From: Acidobacteriota bacterium
Lineage (GTDB): Bacteria > Acidobacteriota > Terriglobia > Bryobacterales > Bryobacteraceae
Length of the DNA stretch: 64,000 nucleotides
Direction: 5' to 3'
NCBI GenBank assembly: GCA_017307505.1
Contig: JAFKEE010000033.1
Span: 62,001-126,000 of the forward strand
Part shown: in pieces, positions 54,466 to 62,973 of the stretch
How the letters are laid out: the number at the start of each line of letters is the position of its first letter
How positions within the stretch are numbered: position 1 is the stretch's first letter
Position numbers and translations under genes: made by a program
Notes under the pieces: generated by a model
What the model was told of the DNA's origin: nothing
Seen by the model: only the letters and a program-made list of their open reading frames with translations
The model's database searches: none

Positions 54466-57063
54466 ATGCGGAACCCTCAGAAACCCAATAGCGCGCTATT
54501 CCGAGCCCTGTTGTGGCTCTACCCGGCCGACTTCCGGGATGAGTACGGGCGAGAGATGTCGATGGTGTTCTCTGACCGCTACTGTGCCGCCTCTTCGGGC
54601 GGAGAGCGGCTGAGAATCTGTTTCGAGGCGTTGACGGGAGTACTGAAGGAAGCGCCCAGGGAGCAACTCTCCACGCTCAGCCAGGATGTCCGGTACGCGC
54701 TTCGAACCTTGAGCAAGACGCCCAGTTTCAGCTTCACCGCGGTGGTGACCCTCGCCCTGGCGATTGGTGCGACGACCGTGATCTTCTCGCTGTTGCACGC
54801 GATGCTTCTGCGTCCCCTGCCGTTCCAGAACCCGCAGCGGATTGTGCGGATTTTCAATACGTTTCAGAAGCTTGGGATCACCAATTTCACTGCGTCGGTT
54901 CCGGACTTTGTCTCCTACCAGCAGCGAGCCCGTGGATTCACAGAGTTGGGAGGATTCACGTCTCGGGCCGTGACATTGACCGGCGACGGCCAGCCGGACC
55001 ATGCCGAAGCTACTGTGATCTCCGCCAACCTGGTGCCCATGCTAGGGATCCAGCCGCTGCTCGGGCGCGCCTTCCTGCCGGAAGAGGACAAGCCGGGGCA
55101 TGCACAAGTGGCCATGATCAGCGAAGGGCTGTTTGAACGGCGCTACGGCCGGGATGCCGCGATTGTGGGCCGGACAATCCGGGTGGATGGACATGCGCAT
55201 ACCGTCGTGGGCGTCCTGCCTCAACAGATGGGCTTCTCGTCCAAGGCAGAGGTCTGGCTGCCACTGGCGCCAGATCTGGCGAAGGAGAACCGATCGAACC
55301 ACTATCTATCTGTGCTGGCCCGACTGAAGCCAGGGTTCAGCCTGCAGGGCGCACAGGCGGATTTGAACAGAGTCTGCTCGGAACTGGGCAAGGAGTTTCC
55401 GGGTTCCAACGGCGGTTGGGGCGCACGGCTGGTACCGGCATTGGATTGGGTGGTAGGCCGCAAGCTGCAGACGAGCCTGTGGGTGCTGATCTCCTCTGTG
55501 GGGCTGCTGCTGCTGGTGGCGTGCGCGAACATTGCCAATCTGCTGCTGACACGGGCCAGCGCGCGGCGCGAGGAGATGAGCGTCAGGATGGCATTAGGTG
55601 CGAGCCGGGCACGGTTACTGCGGCAGATGCTGACGGAGAACCTGGTTCTGGCAACAATTGGCGGCTGTGCCGGGCTGCTGCTGGCGGCCGTGGGGCTGGC
55701 TGGCCTGCAGAAGCTACTGCCTGTGGGCACGCCGCGGGTGGATACGCTGGGGCTGGACTCGCCGGTGCTGCTGTTCGCCTTGGCGATTACGTTCGCTACC
55801 TCGATTCTGTTCGGGTTGGCTCCGGCGTGGCTGGCGAGCCGCTCAACATTAAACTCTGCCTTGCGGCAATCGGGCCGGACTCATTCGGGGCGCAATCCTT
55901 TGCGGCAGTCGCTGGTAGTCGGCCAGATGGCGATTGCGACGGTACTGGTAATCGGCACGGCGTTATTGCTGCAGAGCCTGGCGCGGTTGCAGGACTCGCA
56001 GCCCGGCTTCCGGCCGGATCATGTTCTGGTCGCCTCCATCAGCCTGCCGGAGGGGAAGTATCCGACTCAGGACCATGCCGCGGCGTTCTACCGCCGGCTG
56101 CTGCCGGAGGTCCAGGCGTTACCGGGAGTGACCTCGGCCGGAGTGGCGAGCATGACTCCAATAAGCGGAGACGACACGAGCATGACGGTGGCCGCAGGCC
56201 CGGGCCCGTCCCAGCCGCAGGAGAAACCCAGGCAGGCGTCCTGGCGGATTATCTCGCCTGGAGCGATGGAGACGTTGGGCGTAAAGCTGGTGCGCGGACG
56301 GTTCTTCAGCCAGTCGGACACGCCGGATCAGAAGCCGATGGTCATCAGCGAGGGTCTGGCGCGGCGGCTCTGGCCCGACGGAACGGATCCGCTCCAGCAG
56401 CAGGTTCACCTGGGGAATGGCCAGGTTTTCAACATTGTCGGGATCGTGGGCGACGTGCGGCATGCCGGACTGGCCGAGGAGCCGCCCGCCACCATGTATA
56501 TGCACTCGTCGTGGTATCTGTGGCCGACGATGGTATTGATGGTCCGGACTTCGGGCGACCCGCTGGCCATGGCCGGCCCGCTGCGCGAGGCGGTGCGCCG
56601 GATTGATCCGGATCAACCGCTATTTGCCGTCCGGACGATGTCAGAGATCGTTGCCGCCGATACGGCCCAGCCCAGGCTGAGAACCGGTTTGATGGCGGCC
56701 TTCGCCTTGCTCGCGTTGATTCTAGGTGCCTTGGGTGTCTCGGGCGTTGTCGCCTATGGAGTGGCGCGGCGTTCCCGCGAACTGGCCTTGCGGATGGCCC
56801 TGGGCGCTACGCCTGGTCAGGTGCAGGGTAGCGTGATGAGAACGGGTGGATCGCTGGCCCTGCTGGGCCTCGCCGTCGGGCTGGCGTCGGCACTTGGATT
56901 GGGCCGGTTCCTCTCGAGTCTGCTCTATCAGGTGCAGCCCAATGACCCGGTGACGTTCTCGGCTATCGGCGCCACGCTGCTGGTAGTGAGCCTGCTCGCC
57001 TGCTGGGTTCCTTCGCGCCGCGCGGTCAGGATCGATCCGGCGGCGTCGCTGAGGAACGAATAA
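54466..57063 (+). CDS. ADOP-type ABC permease (MacB/FtsX-like)
   Basis: 865 residues. The first ~85 form the ADOP N-terminal segment (ALLWLYPADFRDEYGREMSM). A MacB-like periplasmic core (~120-320: LLRPLPFQNPQRIVRIFNTF, VGVLPQQMGFSSKAEVWLPL) is followed by three FtsX-type helices (340-455: ANIANLLLTRASARREEMSV, ATSILFGLAPAWLASR). A second periplasmic core (~500-720) and a final FtsX bundle then follow (SRELALRMALGATPGQVQGS) up to PSRRAVRIDPAASLRNE. There is no ATPase domain here or next door, as usual for this family. It may move macrolides, peptides or lipoproteins across the envelope; the substrate is unknown. The remains of a relative lie at 9650-10368. Confidence 0.92.
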   Translation: MRNPQKPNSALFRALLWLYPADFRDEYGREMSMVFSDRYCAASSGGERLRICFEALTGVLKEAPREQLSTLSQDVRYALRTLSKTPSFSFTAVVTLALAIGATTVIFSLLHAMLLRPLPFQNPQRIVRIFNTFQKLGITNFTASVPDFVSYQQRARGFTELGGFTSRAVTLTGDGQPDHAEATVISANLVPMLGIQPLLGRAFLPEEDKPGHAQVAMISEGLFERRYGRDAAIVGRTIRVDGHAHTVVGVLPQQMGFSSKAEVWLPLAPDLAKENRSNHYLSVLARLKPGFSLQGAQADLNRVCSELGKEFPGSNGGWGARLVPALDWVVGRKLQTSLWVLISSVGLLLLVACANIANLLLTRASARREEMSVRMALGASRARLLRQMLTENLVLATIGGCAGLLLAAVGLAGLQKLLPVGTPRVDTLGLDSPVLLFALAITFATSILFGLAPAWLASRSTLNSALRQSGRTHSGRNPLRQSLVVGQMAIATVLVIGTALLLQSLARLQDSQPGFRPDHVLVASISLPEGKYPTQDHAAAFYRRLLPEVQALPGVTSAGVASMTPISGDDTSMTVAAGPGPSQPQEKPRQASWRIISPGAMETLGVKLVRGRFFSQSDTPDQKPMVISEGLARRLWPDGTDPLQQQVHLGNGQVFNIVGIVGDVRHAGLAEEPPATMYMHSSWYLWPTMVLMVRTSGDPLAMAGPLREAVRRIDPDQPLFAVRTMSEIVAADTAQPRLRTGLMAAFALLALILGALGVSGVVAYGVARRSRELALRMALGATPGQVQGSVMRTGGSLALLGLAVGLASALGLGRFLSSLLYQVQPNDPVTFSAIGATLLVVSLLACWVPSRRAVRIDPAASLRNE

Positions 57064-57119
57064 CCGTCCCGAAAGATGCGGATGGGGGCCGCGGTTTGCT
57101 AAACTACTTTTTAGCCGAT

Positions 57120-57195
57120 GGCCAGGTAGCTCAGTTGGTAGAGCGCGGCCCTGAAAAGGCCGGCGTCGGCGGTTCAAGTCCGTCCCTGGCCACCA
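57120..57195 (+). tRNA. tRNA-Phe (GAA), CCA encoded
   Basis: The 76-nt cloverleaf is complete. The acceptor stem is GGCCAGG with CCTGGCC, the D arm GCTCAGTTGGTAGAGC, and the anticodon arm CGGCC-CTGAAAA-GGCCG with anticodon GAA. The T arm is GGCGG-TTCAAGT-CCGTC with one G-U pair, followed by discriminator A and an encoded CCA. Phe charging follows from GAA. Confidence 0.97.
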
Positions 57196-57419
57196 TTTTC
57201 TCTTATTCGTTCGATTCGGCCGAACATCCTCCTTTCCAGTCTGTTGAAAAGTCCCTTGGGCCCATCTGCGTCTCCGCGCATTGTCGGCGGAATTCCTGCC
57301 AGAATCGCTGACATTGCGTGTTCACCGGCAGCCGTGGCGAGTCTGCAGGGGAGGTGTCTAGGTGAACATTTCTCAATCCGACGTGTTATCTTCTTCGGTG
57401 AGTCGTGAAGTCGGCCTCG

Positions 57420-58403
57420 ATGCGGGCTTGTCAACCAGAAGCGAAGTCAACTCCCTTGGTGAGCGTGGTGATGGGGGTGTACAACGTCGCCCCATATGTG
57501 AATGCAGCCGTGCACTCAGCCCTGCTCCAGACCCTGACCGAAATTGAAGTGATTGTCGTGGATGATGGGTCGACCGATGAGACCGCGGAGATCGTGGGAT
57601 GCATTCAAGATCCCCGTCTGAGAGTCATCAAACGCGAGCACTTCGGTGCGGCGGCGACCTTGAATGCCGGAGTGGCGCAGGCCCGAGCCCCTTACATCGC
57701 ATTCCTCGATGGGGACGATGTGTGGCTACCGGACCGGCTCTCGCGGCATCTTCAGTTTATGGAAGCGCATCCAGGAGCGGACTTGAGCTTCTCGCTGTCG
57801 CGGCTGATCGGCGAGGACTCCGCGGACCTGGGCATCACCTCCCGAGCCGCATCGGGTCCGGTACGGTTCGAAGACCTGCTGGTGGATAATCGCATCGGCA
57901 ATGGTTCGGCCGTTATGGTACGGCGGGCGTCGCTGACCGAGGTCGGCGCTTTCGAGGAAGGACTCCGCGGCGCGTATGACCTTGATGTCTGGCTGCGGCT
58001 GGCCTTGCGGCGGACGGACTGTGTCTTCTGCATCCCCGAGGTGCTGACCTGCTACCGGCGGCGTCAGGGGCAGATCACACAGAACTGGCGGCTGATGGCA
58101 GACAACTGGATGAAGGTGCTGGACAAGTACCGCCGGCAGGATCCCGCACGCGTGGCACCGCTGGAGGCCAGGGCGCGCTGCAATCTCTACCGTTATCTCG
58201 CCGCGGGCGCCTATGAAGGCGGCGAGTTCCGAGCCGGTCTCGGCCTCATTGGGCGCTCGCTGCAAGCGCACCCGGGCCTGTTTCTTTCAACGCCCCGAAG
58301 CTATCTGATCAGCGGCGGACTGCTGGCGGGCGCCGTGCTGCCCCTATCGGTGCGAGCCCGGCTCGAAGCGGCCTTCCGATCCATCTGGCGCCGGCTCACA
58401 TGA
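57420..58403 (+). CDS. Family 2 glycosyltransferase
   Basis: 327 residues from the ATG at 57420; a GTG at 57405 would add five residues. GT-A fold: VSVVMGVYNVAPYVNAAVHS, EVIVVDDGSTDETAEIV, and FLDGDDVWLPDRL, whose DGDD supplies the DxD-type metal site. Further family strands lie around VMVRRASLTEVGAFEEGLRG and YDLDVWLRLALR. The C-terminus has a short hydrophobic segment near 300 (SGGLLAGAVLPLSV). It should transfer a sugar from a nucleotide donor, probably in surface polysaccharide or glycolipid synthesis. The next gene begins in its stop codon (ATGA), so it heads a three-gene operon. Confidence 0.9.
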   Translation: MRACQPEAKSTPLVSVVMGVYNVAPYVNAAVHSALLQTLTEIEVIVVDDGSTDETAEIVGCIQDPRLRVIKREHFGAAATLNAGVAQARAPYIAFLDGDDVWLPDRLSRHLQFMEAHPGADLSFSLSRLIGEDSADLGITSRAASGPVRFEDLLVDNRIGNGSAVMVRRASLTEVGAFEEGLRGAYDLDVWLRLALRRTDCVFCIPEVLTCYRRRQGQITQNWRLMADNWMKVLDKYRRQDPARVAPLEARARCNLYRYLAAGAYEGGEFRAGLGLIGRSLQAHPGLFLSTPRSYLISGGLLAGAVLPLSVRARLEAAFRSIWRRLT

Positions 58404-59353
58404 CGAGCGCCCGCTGCACTGTGGTCATGCCGGTCCGGGATGCAGCCCGGTTCATTGGCGCGGCCGTAAGCTCCGTGTTGGGGCAGACGATGCGCCACTT
58501 TGAATTGCTGGTTGTCGACGACCGTTCGACTGACGGGAGTGCGGAGATTGTCCGGAGGTCGCAGGATCCGCGCGTCGTCCTCCTTCCTTGCCAGGGCGAG
58601 GGGGTGTCGGCAGCCCGAAATACGGCCCTGCGCACGGCACGCAGCGGGTACATCGCGTTTCTGGACGCGGATGACCTGTGGACCCCGGAGCACCTGCAAC
58701 TGCACCTGGATCATCTTGAGAGGCAGCCCGAGGTGGATCTCACATTTTCGCCGGTGAAGTGGATTGATGAAGCGGGTGCGCCTCTGGGCCGGCCGGTGAG
58801 CTTGCACGTTGGGCGATTCTCCTATGAAGAACTATTGCTGGAGTATCTGCCAGTGACAACGTCAAGCTGGGTGGCCCGGCGCTCCGCTTTGGACAAGACG
58901 GGCGGGTTTGACATCATGCTGCCCGCCGGCAGCGATCATGATCTCTGCTTGCGGATCGCGCTGCTCAGAGACTTGAACGTGGAAGGTCTTGAACGCCCAC
59001 CGATGCTGTACCGGCGCCGCGCCGGCCAGATCACCTCGGACCGTGCCCATAAGGCGGTGGCGTGGCAGCAACTGGTGGACAAGCAGGCAGCGCTGACACA
59101 ACGAGCGACTCCACAGAAACTGCGCCAGGCGACGGCCTGCCTGCGTCGGGCACTGGCGGCCCTGGCCTTCGAGGAGGAGGCCTACGCGGAGGCCCGCGAG
59201 CACTTCTCCGGCGCGTTGCTCCTGGGCGGACGGACTTTGATGGCTGACCGGCGCACTTGGGTGATGGCGGCCGCGATGGCGGCTTCTCTGCTGCCGGACA
59301 CAATGCGCCGGGCGGTGATCCAGTTTGGCCGGCGGCGGGTGGGCGGCGCATGA
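58400..59353 (+). CDS. Family 2 glycosyltransferase
   Basis: 317 residues, start overlapping the previous stop (ATGA). GT-A signatures: CTVVMPVRDAARFIGAAVSS, ELLVVDDRSTDGSAEIV, YIAFLDADDLWTPEHL with the DADD metal motif, and GGFDIMLPAGSDHDLCLRIA. The C-terminal ~80 residues are helical and lack clear membrane segments. It is a paralogue of the enzyme encoded just upstream, so the two probably add successive sugars. Acceptor and donor are unknown. Its own stop overlaps the methyltransferase start. Confidence 0.9.
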   Translation: MTSARCTVVMPVRDAARFIGAAVSSVLGQTMRHFELLVVDDRSTDGSAEIVRRSQDPRVVLLPCQGEGVSAARNTALRTARSGYIAFLDADDLWTPEHLQLHLDHLERQPEVDLTFSPVKWIDEAGAPLGRPVSLHVGRFSYEELLLEYLPVTTSSWVARRSALDKTGGFDIMLPAGSDHDLCLRIALLRDLNVEGLERPPMLYRRRAGQITSDRAHKAVAWQQLVDKQAALTQRATPQKLRQATACLRRALAALAFEEEAYAEAREHFSGALLLGGRTLMADRRTWVMAAAMAASLLPDTMRRAVIQFGRRRVGGA

Positions 59354-60153
59354 AAGCACTGGCGCCCGGCTCCTTCTGGCGTGAAGCGACGCGGGCCGCC
59401 CGCCTGGGCGCGTCGACTCATGACCACCTGGTGCTGTGGGCGTGCCAGCTCGCGCACAGCCTGCGCTATCGCATTCCTGCTGTGGTCGCCCCTCTACGAC
59501 TGGAGCCATCTATCCGATGCCATGGCTCGGTTCTACATACGCCCATCCGCTTCGCTGAGGACGACTGGCTCGCATTCCAGCAGGTCTTCGTGGAAGAGGA
59601 GTACTGCTGGCGAGGTAGTGTGCCCCGCACGATTATGGATGCAGGCGCCAACTGCGGTTTCGCGTCGCTATGGCTGGCCAGCAGGTTTCCAGGCGCGGAG
59701 CTTTGCTCGGTGGAGCCACATCCGGTACTGGCTCAAACACTGCGCCGGACGCTGGCTCGCAATTCGGTCGGCTCGACGGTGATTGAGGCAGCCCTGACAC
59801 CCCACGATGGCAACGCGACGCTATTCCAGGGTTCGCTCTCGACGGCCCACAGCCTGCTTGCTGGCATGCCGCTGGGTGGAACCGGAACCGTGGAAGTAGC
59901 AACACTTTCCATGCCCAGCCTCCTTGCGAAGCTCGGCTGGCAGGACGTAGACCTGCTGAAACTCGACATTGAGGGTGGCGAGGCTGCACTGTTCGCCGGG
60001 AGTCCGGATTGGCTGCGCCGCGTGGGCGGCATCGTCGGGGAACTCCACGGGGCATACAGTCCCGGGCAATTGACTGCGGACCTGAAGCCGGCGGGTTTCC
60101 GTGTCGAGATCCGCGGATCGCGTCCACCCTATCTATTCACAGCTGCACGGTAA
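59350..60153 (+). CDS. FkbM-family methyltransferase
   Basis: 267 residues from the ATG at 59350, overlapping the previous stop as ATGA. The SAM-binding motif I is TIMDAGANCGFASLWLASRF (~96-115), the acidic strand end is CSVEPHPVLAQTL, and the FkbM signature DLLKLDIEGGEAALFAGS lies near 200. The N-terminal ~90 residues are a helical extension. Members O-methylate sugars or polyketides. With two glycosyltransferases in the same overlapping operon, methylation of a surface glycan sugar is the likely role (inference). Confidence 0.9.
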   Translation: MKALAPGSFWREATRAARLGASTHDHLVLWACQLAHSLRYRIPAVVAPLRLEPSIRCHGSVLHTPIRFAEDDWLAFQQVFVEEEYCWRGSVPRTIMDAGANCGFASLWLASRFPGAELCSVEPHPVLAQTLRRTLARNSVGSTVIEAALTPHDGNATLFQGSLSTAHSLLAGMPLGGTGTVEVATLSMPSLLAKLGWQDVDLLKLDIEGGEAALFAGSPDWLRRVGGIVGELHGAYSPGQLTADLKPAGFRVEIRGSRPPYLFTAAR

Positions 60154-60292
60154 GTCCGGCTCCAGCCCCTGAACTCCGCTGGCGGGCAACCGTCCGGCGT
60201 TGATGAGGTTTCCCCATTGTGATGCGGCTCGATATTCAGATATAGTTATCGTAAATTTTTGAGAGCCTCGGACAGGCTTGCCTGGAGCGAAC

Positions 60293-61348
60293 GTGACCTG
60301 CAAGCGATGTAATGCGCCCTTGCGGCCCGGCGCCGCGTTTTGCGGAAAGTGTGGGAGCACGGTGGAGGCCGCACCGGCGGCTCGCCCGGCAGATCCCGGG
60401 AGTTGCGTGTGTGGCGCTCCGCTACGAGCGGATAAGCCATTTTGCGGCCGATGTGGAAGGCCGGCTCCAGGTGCAGCCGCTCCGGCTCCTTCTCCCGAGT
60501 TCCGACCGCCGGCGGCCTTCCCTTCGACTGCACCCATCGGACCTGCCCCTGAGTTTCCTGCCGCTACACCCGCGGCCCCGCCGGGATCGGGCGGCAAGGG
60601 TCTCATGATCGCTGGCGGCATGCTTCTGTTGCTGGCAGGCGCGGGCGGAGGCTGGTGGTACTACCAGCGTGGGAAGACGGTGGGTTCGGAACCTGCTCCG
60701 ACACAGGCAGCCGCACCGGTAACGCAGCCAGTTGCTTCCGCCGCGACGCCGGCGCAGGCGGCCCCGGTGTCCCTCCCCGCCCCCACAGAGCAGGCCGCGA
60801 CAGCGCCCCCGGCGACGTCTCAGCCGGCTCCGGATCGAACAGGTGGGCGTGAGCCAGAGGTCCGCCGAGCCCCTGTTCAGGCACAGGCGGTCCCACCGGC
60901 ACCGGCGCTGCCTGCCATACAAACGCCGGTTCGTCCGATAGATCGACCGCCAGCGCCGGCACAGCAAGTGGCAACCGCTCCGCAGCAAGCGGCACCAACG
61001 CCCGTGGTGCAAGCGCCACCGCCTGTCGTGGAAACGCCCAGGCCTCCGGCGGTCCGGACCGAGCCGGCGCCGCAGCGCCCGCAGCCATCCGTGCCCGCGG
61101 CGGGCTTGATCACCTGGTCAGGCAAGCTGAAAAAGAACGAGGCGGTGGCCATCGATGGGACTGGAGCATCCACGGGTACGCTGCAAGGCGCCCTGCCTGG
61201 CGTGCCGGTGATGATCGAAGTCGAGCCGAAGGAAATCGGAGTAGCCGAGGCGCCCGGCCCCGGCAATGGGTGGAGGCGCCTGGTGCTGCGCAGCCGCGCG
61301 GATCGCAACATGGTGGTCACCATCCGCTGGCAGAGATTGGGGAACTGA
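60293..61348 (+). CDS. Membrane protein with double zinc ribbon and Pro/Ala-rich linker
   Basis: 351 residues from the GTG at 60293, which has GGAG five bases upstream; a TTG at 60278 is in frame. Two zinc ribbons open the protein: CKRCNAPL...FCGKCG, then CVCGAPL...FCGRCG (residues ~3-57). A Pro-rich stretch leads to a membrane helix (~103-122, GLMIAGGMLLLLAGAGGGWW), then a ~150-residue Ala/Pro/Gln/Val linker. The C-terminal ~75-residue domain (LITWSGKLKKNEAVAIDGTG ... RNMVVTIRWQRLG) looks beta-rich. Topology would put the ribbons in the cytoplasm and the C-terminal domain outside. The function is unknown; it is paired with the next gene, which also starts with a zinc ribbon. Confidence 0.78.
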   Translation: MTCKRCNAPLRPGAAFCGKCGSTVEAAPAARPADPGSCVCGAPLRADKPFCGRCGRPAPGAAAPAPSPEFRPPAAFPSTAPIGPAPEFPAATPAAPPGSGGKGLMIAGGMLLLLAGAGGGWWYYQRGKTVGSEPAPTQAAAPVTQPVASAATPAQAAPVSLPAPTEQAATAPPATSQPAPDRTGGREPEVRRAPVQAQAVPPAPALPAIQTPVRPIDRPPAPAQQVATAPQQAAPTPVVQAPPPVVETPRPPAVRTEPAPQRPQPSVPAAGLITWSGKLKKNEAVAIDGTGASTGTLQGALPGVPVMIEVEPKEIGVAEAPGPGNGWRRLVLRSRADRNMVVTIRWQRLGN

Positions 61349-61361
61349 CTCAGGAGGAACT

Positions 61362-62456
61362 GTGAACCGATACTGTGGAACGTGCGGAACCCTGGCGGAT
61401 GCGGAGGACCGCTTCTGTCCCGGTTGTGGCAAGCCGATCGGAGGACCGCCTTCGCCCGCGTATGCCGCGCAGCCCAACCCGGCGCCTCCCTATCCGGCAC
61501 AGCCGGGACCAGCCCGGGCGCCAGGTTACGGAGCCCAACCGGCGCCGCCCGCATACCAGGCGCCGCAGCGCACACCACCACCGCCACCGTTCCCCATGCC
61601 GGTGGCAGCTCCTCCGCCGCCAGTCCCGCCGGCTCAGAAGCCGGAGACTCAGTGGTTTTACGCGGTGGGGGGGAAACAGCAGGGACCTGTTCCAGAGTCG
61701 GTGCTGCGGGTCGCGCTGCAAACCCTGCCGGCGGATACGCTGGTCTGGCAACCGGGTCTGCCGGGTTGGAAATCCGCCATGGAAGCGGGCCTGAAGGCGC
61801 CGGCCGCGCCTGCCTTTAATCCGCCACCCCCGCAGTATCCATCCACACCCGCCGCGCCGGCCCCGCCGCCGCCAGCCTTCAACACAGCCGCGCCGGGGTT
61901 CAATCAGGCGCCGCCGGCGGCAAGGCCCGCGTTCGCACCTCCTGCCGGCTTTCCAGCACCAACCGCGCCGCAGTTCGGCGCTCCAGCCATTGCCACAACT
62001 GCGCCAGTGAATGGACCCACACCACCCAGCATGCACTGGCTGGTGCTGCTGATCTTCACCTGGGTGACCGGCGGCCTGGCCGGATTGGTCTGGGCCTTCC
62101 GCCAGGCATCCTTCGTGAAAAAGCTCGATCCGTCGAGCAAGGCGGTGCTTCTGCTCGCCATCACCACACTCGGGATGGTCGCGCAGGTCGTGATGTACAT
62201 CGGAGCGATGCAGTCCCTTTCCGCCTCATCGATCGCGACGGCCAGCATGGTGATCCTGCTGATCAATGTAGTGATCATTGTCTGTGGCCTCATGGCGGTG
62301 TTCGGCATGCGCAGTTCGATTGTGCGTTACTACAACACGACGGAGCCCATCGGCCTGAAGCTGAGCGGCGTGATGACCTTCTTCTTCAGCATCCTCTACT
62401 TCCAGTACCACTTCTCACGCATCGCGGAGTGGAAGAAGACTGGACGCCTGGGTTAA
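61362..62456 (+). CDS. Zinc-ribbon membrane protein with GYF_2 (DUF4339) and DUF4234-like parts
   Basis: 364 residues from a GTG at 61362 with a strong AGGAGG upstream. A zinc ribbon (CGTCGTL...FCPGCGKP, ~5-24) is followed by a Pro/Ala/Tyr-rich linker. A GYF_2 domain (~100-150) contains WFYAVGGKQQGPVPESVLR and LVWQPGLPGWKSAME. Another Pro/Phe-rich linker leads to a membrane part (~225-360) with three or four helices (HWLVLLIFTWVTGGLAGLVW, VLLLAITTLGMVAQVVMYIG). GYF domains bind proline-rich peptides, and the linkers of this protein and its neighbour are proline-rich, so a self- or cross-association is possible. It is co-transcribed with the preceding gene (13-bp gap) and convergent with the next. 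Confidence 0.82.
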   Translation: MNRYCGTCGTLADAEDRFCPGCGKPIGGPPSPAYAAQPNPAPPYPAQPGPARAPGYGAQPAPPAYQAPQRTPPPPPFPMPVAAPPPPVPPAQKPETQWFYAVGGKQQGPVPESVLRVALQTLPADTLVWQPGLPGWKSAMEAGLKAPAAPAFNPPPPQYPSTPAAPAPPPPAFNTAAPGFNQAPPAARPAFAPPAGFPAPTAPQFGAPAIATTAPVNGPTPPSMHWLVLLIFTWVTGGLAGLVWAFRQASFVKKLDPSSKAVLLLAITTLGMVAQVVMYIGAMQSLSASSIATASMVILLINVVIIVCGLMAVFGMRSSIVRYYNTTEPIGLKLSGVMTFFFSILYFQYHFSRIAEWKKTGRLG

Positions 62457-62463
62457 GACCGGG

Positions 62464-62787
62464 TTATCTGCCCGCGGGCACCCGTTGTGCCATGCCCGCA
62501 CCCGCTGGTTTGACCAGCCGGTCGCCTGGCTGTAGGCCCTTATACCAGAAGGGGTAGGAACTGGCTTCGCATTCAAAAGAGCGAATCTCGCCGTCGTCGC
62601 GAATGTAGCGAACCAGGAAGTACTCGCGCGTGTTGCCGTCGCCATAGTCGGCGGAACGGCGCTCGATGGCGCTTACCGTTCCCGACCAGGCATCGCGGTT
62701 CTTCCGCTTCTGGGCAAACATGATGATCGCGGAAAGCACGCCGGCCGCCAGGAGGCCCAGCAGCAACGGAAGTATCTTCTCACCCAT
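62464..62787 (-). CDS. Small membrane-anchored protein of unknown function
   Basis: 107 residues from the ATG at 62787; the longer frame to 62832 has no signal at its start. One membrane helix lies at ~4-27 (ILPLLLGLLAAGVLSAIIMF). A compact ~65-residue domain follows with SGTVSAIERRSADYG, YFLVRYIRDDGEIRSFECEA, and YPFWYKGLQPGDRLVKPAGA, resembling the small OB-like domains of DUF3592- and DUF7489-type proteins. No function is assigned. It is divergent from the archaemetzincin-like gene across 186 bp that presumably carry both promoters. Confidence 0.7.
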   Translation of the reverse strand: MGEKILPLLLGLLAAGVLSAIIMFAQKRKNRDAWSGTVSAIERRSADYGDGNTREYFLVRYIRDDGEIRSFECEASSYPFWYKGLQPGDRLVKPAGAGMAQRVPAGR

Positions 62788-62973
62788 TCTGTGTATCCCT
62801 TCCCTGTGAGGACGCCCTACCTGGCGCATCACGCCCGCAGCAATAGAAACAAGTCCGCCGGAGCCTGCACAGTCATCCAGATCGCCAGCGACCGGCAGCC
62901 GTAAGGACGGGGTGCAAATAGTATAGCTCTAACAATAGATTCAGATCTCTTTCTCGTATATGATGCGGAAAGC

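Noticed and set aside
57196-57419. Integration scar after tRNA-Phe
   Set aside because: No integrase gene and no repeat of the tRNA 3' end was found within the window.
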